A stretch of DNA of 64,000 bases from contig LATX02000200.1 of assembly GCA_001466705.2 (NCBI GenBank), forward strand, positions 1,054,001 through 1,118,000. Direction: 5' to 3'. A program made the translations under genes and the position numbers. Below the pieces are notes generated by a model, which ran no database searches, was not told the origin of the DNA, and saw nothing but the letters and a program-made list of their open reading frames with translations. The stretch comes from Moniliophthora roreri. Taxonomy: Eukaryota > Basidiomycota > Agaricomycetes > Agaricales > Marasmiaceae. Below are positions 36,518-46,195 of the stretch, in pieces. Every line of letters begins with the position of its first letter. The stretch's first letter is position 1.

Positions 36518-38221
36518 TAGTGTAGATGGCAAAACTCGCTGGGGCCAATATCACCAGGCAAAATGGCAAAACCATTTTGCCCAGCAATATCTGCAGCTGG
36601 CAAAACTCTGACTGAACTTTGTTTTCAGATTGAATCAACACACCCCGCAGTGCTTTCTCTTCGTTGTTCAATGATAATCTCTCTATTCTACTGCTACACA
36701 ATGTCTGAAATTGACCAACCTGTGCCTGTCTGACCACCTTCCTGCACCACCTCAATAGTCTCAACATATGGGGTAGGTACTATTCCATCCAGTGCCTTTT
36801 TTATTTCATTGAAGTTGAAAATTTCTCCCCATACCAGAGAAGGACCTGAATCTCCTGTTTCGTCAGTCACCTCCTCCATCATCTCCTTTTCAAGCTGCTC
36901 AAAAGCATCTTCAACAGAATCTTTTTCAATTTCACCCCAAGAAGAATTGGGATTGCTGTCGTCAGTATCAAGGGGAGGTTCCCAAGTCAGGCAGGACTCA
37001 AGTTCTTGAGTAACAGTGCTGGTTATTGCTGGGCTGTCTTTCGCATGCATATGTGCATGTTTACAGTGTGTAGACTTCCCTGCTGCCCTATTCTTCTCCC
37101 AAATCTCCCAGTCGTAATGGTTTCGCAGTTTGGCCAACTTCTCGAAGGTTGGAGTTGACAAGTTGTTACGTTTTGGTGTCTGGACACCGTTCAAGTGGGA
37201 GAATCGCTCGATCTCAGCGGCATGAGAAACAATAGAGTGAATGACAATAGCGAGTGCTTTGAGGGGATGGCTTTTTGTGTTGATTGGTAGTCTCTCCCAC
37301 CATTCCTTTGCTCTACCTGTACTGCCTGTGAATGGTTCTTTGCAGTGGTAGTAGAGCTTGATGTCCTTCTTCAGTACTGTAGCTTCTTCAAAGGACCAAT
37401 TCCACTTCTTTGTGAGGCTGAGAGTGGTATTGGTGATATCCATGAGAGTGAATCCAGCCTGTTTTGAGATTGCAAGTCAGCGACAGAGAGGGTGAAGAAA
37501 AAGAGCAAGTTTATATACTGAAGTTGTGATTTTGTAGAACCACCTGTCGAGGACACGTTGTGCATGTGCAAGGAACTCCTCATCCTCATCATCGTCACAG
37601 GATATGGCAGCGAGGGTGTGGGCACAGCTGAGGAGCTGTAGCATGCAGTCTGCAAGTGTGCTTTCTCGAGACTCACAGTTCCCAATTGCATCAACAAAGG
37701 GTTTTACCACCTTCGTCACCTGTGATAGATACTGCCAGCAGTCCTCATCAGTGAGGACTATTTGTATAACCTTGGCAGAGACAACAGATAGACCCCCAGA
37801 TGATTTCTTTGCATCATCTCGGAGGCATATAGCCTCAAGAGGTCTTCGGTGAAGAAGCACACTCAATGCAAGAAGGATAATTGCATACCAGCATGACTCA
37901 CAATTCTTCTTCAAGCCTCATGTGATCTTCACTTTACGAGCCTCCTCTTTTAATTGACCTCCCCAATAATGTGAGTTATTGAAGAAGGTCACAACTGTAT
38001 TGGCCTTTCCAAGTGACTTCTTGACAGATGCATATGAGCAGATCTCTCTGACCAGGGTGTTCATCTGGTGGAGAAAGCATGCAAGAGTCTGTGCTTGATG
38101 TTAGCATAGAAGATTGAAATTGAAGCAAATACATACAATGACCCATGGAAACCTTTCCTCAAACTTTCTCCGAAAGCTTTGCATGATGGTCAGATTGTCA
38201 GTGACAAGTGCAATGAAACAT
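36518..38221 (-). mobile_element. hAT transposase, C-terminal two thirds (segment B)
   Basis: The minus strand reads from about 38160 downwards: a block with TVVTFFNNSHYWGGQL, then GLKKNCESCWYAIILLAL, HRRPLEAICLRDDAKKSSGG, LDRWFYKITTSVYKLALFLHP and KEWWERLPINTKSHPLKALA. IHSIVSHAAEIERFSHLNGV follows, then the acidic tail ending SISDIV at 36694. The WW..LP, AE-R-FS and later NRNYLST-like KRNNLSTPTFEKLAKLR blocks mark a hAT C-terminal dimerisation domain. An in-frame TGA (37918-37920) sits where CGA (Arg) is expected (KIT*GLKKNCES). The gene is therefore not functional as read. The first third of the protein lies beyond the N at 38222. Confidence 0.7.
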
Positions 38222-38222
38222 N
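38222..38222. other. Single N, segment B/C junction
   Basis: Before it lies the middle of the hAT transposase (equivalent to about 40244 in segment D). After it the sequence restarts inside the Plavaka-like fragment (equivalent to 35163). Read as an assembly join. Confidence 0.8.
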
Positions 38223-38581
38223 CAAAGGATGAGTGGCAGTCAGTTTTTCTGTGTGAAGGAAGTCATTAGTCTGGCCTGCACTGAAACAAAGGATCAGATG
38301 ACAGGCGTGGACAACTAGTGCTGGATCCAGGAAGCCAAAGGCAAAATCATTGTCCTCAGGTAGGAAACTGATACGAGGCAGGTGAGCGAGCCATCTTCCA
38401 AAACAGTACCGGGGCTCGATGCCCATCCAACAGACCTATAGGAACTCCATAGGCCTTGGTTGAGAAGAGCGTTGAAGACCATGCTTGCGGTATGATACTT
38501 GTGCATGAAAGATGCCCAGGACATGTGTGTACCAATATGGATGAGCATCTGGATTCTCCTTTGTTTCGGGTGAGTGTACCA
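38223..38581 (-). mobile_element. Plavaka-like fragment, third copy (segment C)
   Basis: Same sequence as 36159-36517, with the same TAG at 38436-38438 in place of the conserved Trp. Confidence 0.6.
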
Positions 38582-39548
38582 TAGTGTAGATGGCAAAACT
38601 CGCTGGGGCCAATATCACCAGGCAAAATGGCAAAACCATTTTGCCCAGCAATATCTGCAGCTGGCAAAACTCTGACTGAACTTTGTTTTCAGATTGAATC
38701 AACACACCCCGCAGTGCTTTCTCTTCGTTGTTCAATGATAATCTCTCTATTCTACTGCTACACAATGTCTGAAATTGACCAACCTGTGCCTGTCTGACCA
38801 CCTTCCTGCACCACCTCAATAGTCTCAACATATGGGGTAGGTACTATTCCATCCAGTGCCTTTTTTATTTCATTGAAGTTGAAAATTTCTCCCCATACCA
38901 GAGAAGGACCTGAATCTCCTGTTTCGTCAGTCACCTCCTCCATCATCTCCTTTTCAAGCTGCTCAAAAGCATCTTCAACAGAATCTTTTTCAATTTCACC
39001 CCAAGAAGAATTGGGATTGCTGTCGTCAGTATCAAGGGGAGGTTCCCAAGTCAGGCAGGACTCAAGTTCTTGAGTAACAGTGCTGGTTATTGCTGGGCTG
39101 TCTTTCGCATGCATATGTGCATGTTTACGGTGTGTAGACTTCCCTGCTGCCCTATTCTTCTCCCAAATCTCCCGGTCGTAATGGTTTCGCAGTTTGGCCA
39201 ACTTCTTGAAGGTTGGAGTTGACAAGTTGTTATGTTTTGGCGTCTGGACACCATTCAAGTGGGAGAATAATTGCTCGATCTCAGCAGCATGAGGAACAAT
39301 AGAGTGAATGATGATAGCAAGCACTTTGAGGAGCTGTAGCATGCAGTCTGCAAGTGTGCTCTCTCGAGACTCACAGTTCCCAATTGCATCAACAAAGGGT
39401 TTTACCACCTTTGTCACCTGTGATAGATACTGCCAGCAGTCCTCATCAGTGAGGACTATTTGTATAACCTTGGCAGAGACAACAGATAGACCCCCAGATG
39501 ATTTCATTGCATTATCTCGGAGGCATATAGCCCCAAGAGGTCTTTGGT
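38582..39548 (-). mobile_element. Internally deleted hAT copy (segment C)
   Basis: It matches segment B from the TAGTGTAG end up to about 39330. There it lacks the 369 bp corresponding to 37264-37632, joining ...CTTTGAG to GAGCTGTAGC. The shared TGAG at the break suggests a microhomology deletion. The deletion keeps a long open frame (38758-39720 across the N) that fuses LADCMLQLL directly to KVLAIIIHSIVPHAAEI. It lacks the region with KEWWERLP. It carries private differences (EIEQLFSHL versus EIERFSHL), so it is not just a redundant contig of B. Confidence 0.65.
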
Positions 39549-39549
39549 N
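39549..39549. other. Single N, segment C/D junction
   Basis: Sequence restarts at the position equivalent to about 37528 of segment B, so 39550-39860 repeats what was just read in segment C. Read as an assembly join. Confidence 0.8.
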
Positions 39550-41231
39550 TGATTTTGTGGAACTGCCTGTCGAGGACACATTGTGCATGTGCAAGGAACT
39601 CCTCATCCTCATCATCGTCACAGGATATGGCAGCGAGGGTGTGGGCACAGCTGAGGAGCTGTAGCATGCAGTCTGCAAGTGTGCTTTCTCGAGACTCACA
39701 GTTCCCAATTGCATCAACAAAGGGTTTTACCACCTTCGTCACCTGTGATAGATACTGCCAGCAGTCCTCATCAGTGAGGACTATTTGTATAACCTTGGCA
39801 GAGACAACAGATAGACCCCCAGATGATTTCTTTGCATCATCTCGGAGGCATATAGCCTCAAGAGGTCTTCGGTGAAGAAGCACACTCAATGCAAGAAGGA
39901 TAATTGCATACCAGCATGACTCACAATTCTTCTTCAAGCCTCATGTGATCTTCACTTTACGAGCCTCCTCTTTTAATTGACCTCCCCAATAATGTGAGTT
40001 ATTGAAGAAGGTCACAACTGTATTGGCCTTTCCAAGTGACTTCTTGACAGATGCATATGAGCAGATCTCTCTGACCAGGGTGTTCATCTGGTGGAGAAAG
40101 CATGCAAGAGTCTGTGCTTGATGTTAGCATAGAAGATTGAAATTGAAGCAAATACATACAATGACCTATGGAAACCTTTCCTCAAACTTTCTCCGAAAGC
40201 TTTGCATGACAGTTGGATTGTCAGTGACAAGTGCAATGAAACATGCTGCATCCTCTACAGCCATGTCTTTCATTGCCAAAAGAGCAGTCTCCAGGATCTT
40301 TTGGGCCTCTCCTCGGAGCCCTGTCAGGTCCCAAAGACCCATAACTATGGGATACTCACCAACTTGGGTGGCTGCTGTGCCATATAGCACCCGCTTCAGG
40401 AGGTCCTCCCATCCATCAATCAAGAGAGTCAAAATCCACTTGAACGATGCAATTCTCGCCACTTCCAGCAGGTGAACACAACTATTCTCACTATCTAGAA
40501 TTGTGTGGGAGAGTACATAACGGCTTGAAAGCATGTAAGATGGCCTGATCTCATTGCAAAAGTCCTCCAGATATGGGTTTTCTGCCGATCTGAATGCCGA
40601 ACAAGAATAAACAATGAAACTGAATCAATGTAAGTACATGCCACTCATATCAATCTCAAAAAACACACTGAAAGAGCTTTAAATCTGCACACTGCTGCTG
40701 ACCCTCATCAAGCCCAAAATCAACAATTCCATCCAATGTTCTTTGCCTTTCTACCTTCCTCTTCTTCGCTGTCCTTGATACTTCAGTCCCTCCCACATTT
40801 TCAGCTCCTAGATCCTGCTTCTTGCTAACTATGCAACGATAGGCAGCTGCATGGGTGGCAGTCGGAGCATCTGGACATGCCTCAGTTGATGCAATGTGAT
40901 TGAATAGGTTGTTGTCTCAGTGTTCGATTGATGCTCTGGCACTATTAGGCTTGTCACCACAGTAGTTGAAACTGAAGAAATGACGACAGGAGTTATTCTC
41001 CACCTCTCTGAGCTTTGTAAAATGCTCTAAAACGAAGAGGTTGGTTGGGTGAGGCATGCCCAATGCACAAAAAAGAGAAACAAAGCAAGAAAAAATTTAT
41101 TGCCCTAGCAGATCAATTTCACAAATTGAGTAATACTGCCAAATTTTGCCGATCTGACTCCCATTTTGCCATTTTATTGCCAGTTTTGCCAAGCCCTTTG
41201 GCAAAATCATTGCATTTTGCCAACAACATTA
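39550..41231 (-). mobile_element. hAT transposase, N-terminal two thirds and 5' end (segment D)
   Basis: Downstream on the minus strand from about 41050: MPHPTNLFVLEHFTK and a BED-like zinc finger region (CRHFFSFNYCGDKPNSA, then NNLFNHIAS). The core follows with ASFKWILTLLIDGWEDLLKR, GLWDLTGLRGEAQKIL and IALVTDNPTVMQSFRRKF, then SHYWGGQLKEEARK. In-frame TGA codons replace expected CGA at 40917-40919 (IEH*DNNLF) and 39941-39943. The 5' end carries several TTTTGCC repeats (41145-41220), in inverted orientation to the GGCAAAA repeats at the 3' ends. It closes with TAATGTTGTTGGCAAAA (revcomp of 41215-41231), which matches the 3' terminus TAGTGTAGATGGCAAAA at 14 of 17 positions. A full element pieced from B and D would be about 2.7 kb. 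Confidence 0.68.
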
Positions 41232-41486
41232 CTTGGCATGTATCAACACTTCATCCTCCAGACATTTCACCAGCATCTCCATGGCTGCATCTCTCCTGTT
41301 CTTCCAAGCCTTCACTGTCTTGCTGCTCAGTCCTCCATTTGGTTTCTTGTCTTCACCTATCAATGTCTCCAATAAGTTTGCAGCTCGTGCTGCCACCCTA
41401 GTCCTATATTCCCATGCCCTATAATTCTCTTCTTCCTTCAGTTTCACAACGTCTTTGTCAGAATTTCCCATTGTCATCAATTTCAA
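41232..41486 (-). mobile_element. Copia-like gag N-terminal fragment
   Basis: An open frame from ATG 41486 reads VVKLKEEENYRAWEYRTRVA, then NLLETLIGEDKKPNG, KAWKNRRDAAMEML and DEVLIHAK. The LKxxENYxxWKxxM..xL opening and the following W..D..A...I...L pattern fit the start of Copia-type Gag (UBN2-like). The frame is interrupted at 41231 by the hAT 5' end, so only about 85 codons remain. Confidence 0.5.
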
Positions 41487-41692
41487 ATGGTTAGGTCAGT
41501 CATTTTACAGTCTTTTGGGGTCAGTCAGAGTCGGTCAGTAGTGTTTCAGGGTCAGTCTGGGTCAGTTGTCAGTTGGTCAGGGTTGGTCAGTGGTCAGTAG
41601 GTCAGAGAAGTGACACAGTGGTTTAGGCTGAACTGGGGCCCATAATCTGTCATGGATTGGTGATTTGGGAGATCATGAGAAGTCAGATCAAA

Positions 41693-42066
41693 TGTCCATT
41701 AGTAAGAGTAGGTACAGGTTTTATAGTAGGTTTTATGTTTTATGTATGAAATATGTATGTAGATTGGCAATTTATATGAGACAAAACTGAGAGATGAGGC
41801 ATGTGAGATAAATATGAGAAAGGCTGAAACAAGTCTGAGGATGCAAAACACTATTTCATAACAGTTATAACCTAGTTGTAACTGAGTTATGACCTTTTGC
41901 ATGTTTGTGCAATGATTTGGACCTACATTACTAGTCCATTGATAGTAGGGCAAGGGGTGAGCCCATACTATGGATTTGCATTGACATTGTTTATGAGTCA
42001 AGGATTGATACACTGGCCATTCCTGGCCCACTCTTTGAGAAGAGGGCTGAAAACTCAATAATGTCA
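41693..42066 (-). repeat. Candidate LTR of the Copia-like element
   Basis: On the minus strand a 374-bp stretch starts TGACATTATTGAG and ends CTAATGGACA, with TG...CA ends. It lies about 200 bp upstream of the gag ATG, and the leader between them carries GGTCAGT-type direct repeats (41500-41605). No second copy is in the window, so the LTR call cannot be confirmed here. Confidence 0.3.
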
Positions 42067-42587
42067 TTGTTTCCTAGAAAGGGAGAAGGAGGAAAATGGC
42101 AGACTCCAGGCATATGCATTAGTGTTCAGATAGCTGGGACACCAGTACTTTTGTGCAAGCACTATGCACCCTGATGTTGAAGATTGACTCTAAACTGCTC
42201 AAGACAGGTCCCTGTTTGATGATTTTGGTGTAAACTGCTCTAAGAGGCTGCATGAACATCAAAAAAGTTTTGACAAAAAAACCGAGGGGAACCAACCGAC
42301 CAGCCTCGTGTGCCGGAACCACGGCCCGCCTCCCCTTGAGCTAACTCCACTTACCGGGGCCATTTTTCAAACGGCTAAACAGGCCCCTAAACCCCGTTAC
42401 CGAACAGGCCCTTAAGCCAGCCATTGGGCAACCAACCAAGACGGTCCGCCTCCCCCCTGAGCGTGGGTAACGACTGGATAACGAGTCGAATAGGTGTCCA
42501 GTCAGTCTGTACACAGGGCCTAGCGATCATCTGATCCCAATGACACTCTTAAAATAACAGAGATGAGGCCCACAAAGGTTGCCTGTG
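42067..42587. other. Transposon edge and promoter region of the CE16-like gene
   Basis: Low-complexity T/A sequence up to about 42280, then GC-rich sequence with two similar blocks around ccgcctcccc (about 42326 and 42446). The change in composition near 42290 marks the end of the transposon nest. Confidence 0.4.
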
Positions 42588-44046
42588 ATGTTCCTCTCTA
42601 AATATCTTACTACAGTGCTCACTGTGATCCTGCCAACCAACCAATCTTTCCAGGCAGAGGCAACACAGCTCAACTGGGACTTGATTAAACACGTTTATGC
42701 ATTCGGTGACTCCTACTCATTTATCCAAGGAGTATCCGGATATCCAAATTACAGGTACATCAACAATTACTTGCTCGCTCATCTCGAGGCTGAAAACTTC
42801 TCCTCAAATAGTTTCATTGGTGACGCCCTCGATCCCTCCTTCACCCCTGAAGAATTGCTCTCGAACGAGATTATCCCGCGAAATGTACACTTGGGTCTAT
42901 CGTGTCTCTCGTCCTTAGCTGACAAACATCGAAGACCAGCTCAGAAGGCTCTAATTGGGTAGGATATCCGCTTGACTGTCCACTGTTCGAAGCCACTGAA
43001 GTCCGTGGTAGCTCGAATTCTTGACCGGCTGTTTCTATGGACCTCCCTCACTCTGTGAGAAGCAATTATGGGACTTCGCCTTTGCTGGAGCGGATATCGA
43101 TGTGGCGCTGTATGTTCCACCTTTTAGTGTCTTCCATTGAGTCTCATACCTTTCCTCTCATCCAGTCTTCCCCGTCATCACAATTTTACCATCCAACTGG
43201 TTGAACAGGTTGATCAGTGGGTTCAGTACGCTTCAGATATCCTTCCTCATCCTCCGGATGAAACTATGACATTCTGGTGGATCGGTATTAACGACACTGG
43301 TGACACTATGCACAACACATCAGTATATCTCGCGTTTTTTCGTTTACCTTATCCTAGAACCGACCTCCGTTTCATTAGATCACTGATTTCGTCGCGTTCT
43401 GGGAGAAGGAGATGACCTCATACTTCGACGCAGTGGTGCGCTTCATTCGGCTCGTCATTTCATCAAAATTGATTGTACAATATATGAAGCAACTCGCCTA
43501 TGACACAGGCCTCAAGACCCATCTTTTCATTAATGTGCCTCCTGGAGATCGTGCGCCAAGCAGGGTTGGTAATCCAACTGAAGCAGCACTCGCGAAGGAA
43601 CACATTAATTTATACAACACTGCGCTCGCCAATCACACGAGCGCCTTCGCTTCCAAAAATCCCGGTTTGTGCGATAGCCCTCGTTCACCCGCAGGAATTG
43701 CTCACCGGTGCTGTAGATGCGATTGTGATGGCTTTCGACTCCAACGCCTGGTTTAACAAAGTGCTGGACGATCCTGCCACCTTCGGCTTCACTAATGTGA
43801 CAGGGTGAGAAGCACATGTTTCGCTTATGGTACACAGGTTAACTGATCGTGCTGAAACCCATTGATAGATTCTGCACCTGCAAGGATCCATCAGGTTACT
43901 TCTGGTACAGTAAGTGAAATGACCGTTATCCGGGCGACTGCTGAAGTACGCAAACCCAAGACTCAGGTCATCCTACAGAACAAGTTCATCGCCTTCTTGC
44001 TGAAGCGATCAAAGCACAGCTGCAGGAGTCGGGAACTAGAGAATGA
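42588..44046 (+). CDS. Secreted GDSL/SGNH esterase (CE16-like acetylesterase)
   Basis: Exons include 42588-42754, 42812-42884, 42935-42958, 43012-43109, 43166 to about 43320, about 43382-43433 and onwards, and 43961-44046. A signal peptide (MFLSKYLTTVLTVILPTNQS) precedes LIKHVYAFGDSYSFIQG with block I GDSY. Splicing restores PNYSFIGDALDPSFTPEELL and NEIIPRN|TSSEGSNW|LEFLTGC. Block II is AFAGADID, block III WWIGINDTGD, and block V GHPTEQVHRLLAEAIKAQL with the catalytic His. This is the arrangement of fungal CE16-type acetylesterases that act on plant polysaccharides and oligosaccharides. It is intact as read. Location outside the cell is inferred from the signal peptide. Convergent with the VAP gene. 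Confidence 0.82.
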
Positions 44047-44365
44047 TTGGAGTGAAACTAGTGATATTTTCATCTCAAGTTCCACTCCAATATGTACGGC
44101 GGATGTCCATACTTGATATGTAAAGCTGCGGAAAGTACAATACGTACAGGAGAAGAAGATCAGTTAACGAGTGTGAGGGCGATAAACAAATCCACAAAAC
44201 AGAAAATAATTGTATTTAACATAGAGAATCGGAGGGAGAGGGAGCTTGGAAAGGGTCTACTACTACTAATATCCCTTTATGAGATTTGGTCAAAGGTAAT
44301 GATCACCGGTATTCAAACCACAGAAAAAAAGATAGCATATGTTCGAGACGGCGGAAAACGGTAAT

Positions 44366-45697
44366 TTAAAAGAACACGTACGTGGTAATAAATACGAGGA
44401 GTGAAATGACAACCACTACTTGTAGAGGGACGCCTTCCTGGGGCATAGGTGCATCATCGATCGCTGTGCCGACATCGCTACCAGGAACGGTGGTCATATC
44501 GTCGGAGAGCCTTCTTGTTCGCCGCCTGAGTTCGGTGGGTGGTGCAGCGGCCGCCAGTAACACTCTCAGTCTCTCGATCTCTGCACGTGCTTCTTTAAGT
44601 TCGCCTTCCAGAGCAGCTGATGGTGCTGGCGCCGGGGGAGTAGCAACCCGTGCAGGAACAGGTGCGGGAGGTGCAGGAGGTGCTACAGAAGGTGCTGCAG
44701 ACGTCCTGGAAGGAACCGAGTCGACAGGTGGCGACCTTTCAGTCGAAGGCTGTACAAGGACTGAAACCGGTGGCGGATGTTCAGGCTCCTCGTGTGACTC
44801 CTCGCGAGCAGCAAGGAAGTCTTCATGATGACTTGTATTAGCATTCATTTGTGAAGGGGGCTGGAAGTCGGGCAAGCCATTTGTATGGCCATTAACTGAA
44901 GGTTGTTGTCGGACAGTGTTGAATGCCTGTAAAACAATAGTACGTGACGTCAAACGCGTTGCGTAAACAGTAGTCAAGTGAGTGAGACGCACAGAGTCAC
45001 CAGCCATAATAGAGCTCTGGTTGGCGGCATTATCATCCTCTCTCTGGTGGGGGGCGCTCTCGTCCTCTTCTACCAATGTCTGACCCTCCGGGGGTAGGTA
45101 GGTTACTTTGAGTTTCTGCTGGTGCACGACGTCGTCTTCGCTGCCTCCTTCTTGAGTAGACCACTGTCAATGAATGAGATTGCGTTCAGGGCGCGGCGAA
45201 ATAATGAAAGCGCACTATTTCAGCCAGAGGTTTCTGTTCCTTTTCTGGGGTGATGAGTGTGCTCTGGATGAGGAATTTATCTTTGCATTTGGCATTTAGT
45301 GGCGGCTCTTCCTTCAAAGGCTGCAGCATGACTGTTGATAGATATGAGTATTTATAACCATCTCACAACGCGAAGCAGGCTGCGCACCTGCGACTTCAGC
45401 GCTTTGTCCAGCCTCAATTCTCCCTGAATTTGGTCGCACACAGTACAGCTTTGCAGCAGGTACATCAGGTGGTTATCGAACTTGGGACTGACGAATCTTC
45501 ATACCTTTGGGGCGGTCGTTTTGACCTTGAAAGCAACAGGTTGGTCATGGGGGTTGGATATGGTCAGAGTACGCTTCACAAGGACAGTCAAAGGGCCTGG
45601 AATTTTCACGGAATAAGATAGCGTTAACGGCATAAAATAGCAAGCAGAACTGACGCTGGAATCCCAGAGACGAGCTTGGGTTGAGATAAACGGACAT
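44366..45697 (-). CDS. SCS2: VAP/Scs2 family ER membrane protein (MSP domain)
   Basis: Start at 45697: MSVYLNPSSSLGF|QRPLTVLVKRTLTI, where the bar region is rebuilt by a 5' intron; then SNPHDQPVAFKVKTTAPKLY and CVRPNSGRIEAGQSAEVA. MLQPLKEEPPLNAKCKDKFL continues the major sperm protein domain that binds FFAT motifs. A long linker rich in Pro, Ala and Glu follows (APPAPPAPVPARVATPPAPA), then a coiled-coil-like GELKEARAEIERLRVLLAAA. The single C-terminal anchor is VPLQVVVVISLLVFITTYVF, at the very end, as in tail-anchored VAPs. VAPs tether the ER to other membranes for lipid transfer. Intact. Confidence 0.9.
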
Positions 45698-46195
45698 TTT
45701 TGAGGGAAGGATGAGGGAAAAAGGGAAACTGATGCGTCACAGAGTCCAGCACCTGGCTTAGTATGTCTGAGAGGTGGTACCACGTGGACTCGCCTCAAGT
45801 TTTCAGCCTTGCTTCGCGTGTTTCTAGCCTCATGCAAATTTTATTTTACTCTCCCGCCATCCCGCACCGCAATTTACCACCCGAGGGGGATCAAGAACAA
45901 GAATTTTGTCCGCCAATAAGCTTCTACAAGCTTCTAGGTCATCATGTTTGAGACGTTCACAGTCGCAATATTGCAGGCACCGTTTCAGACGGACGTGATT
46001 TGGGCTTCCAGGCCGCTTTGACTCGCTCAAAGCGGCCGCATAAATCAACTTTCACGGTCGATGTCAGCGCTGCCACCTAGCATTCAGATGTATTTGAATG
46101 CCTTGTATTCTCATTCCCGAGCACAATAATCCAGCAAGTCCAAAAGATACTCGAACCCCTCTCATCAAACACATAACTTGGTATACTTTCATCAT
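45698..46195. other. Intergenic region
   Basis: About 0.5 kb between the VAP start and the GH131 stop. Nothing was recognised. Confidence 0.4.

Noticed and set aside
34692..42066. A novel multi-gene defence or mobile system in the repeat region
   Set aside because: All recognisable coding blocks belong to hAT, Plavaka-like and Copia-like elements; the repetition is explained by copies joined at Ns.
44382..44828. 148-codon plus-strand frame rich in Gly, Ala and Ser
   Set aside because: Antisense shadow of the Pro/Ala-rich linker of VAP/Scs2; its composition follows from that.
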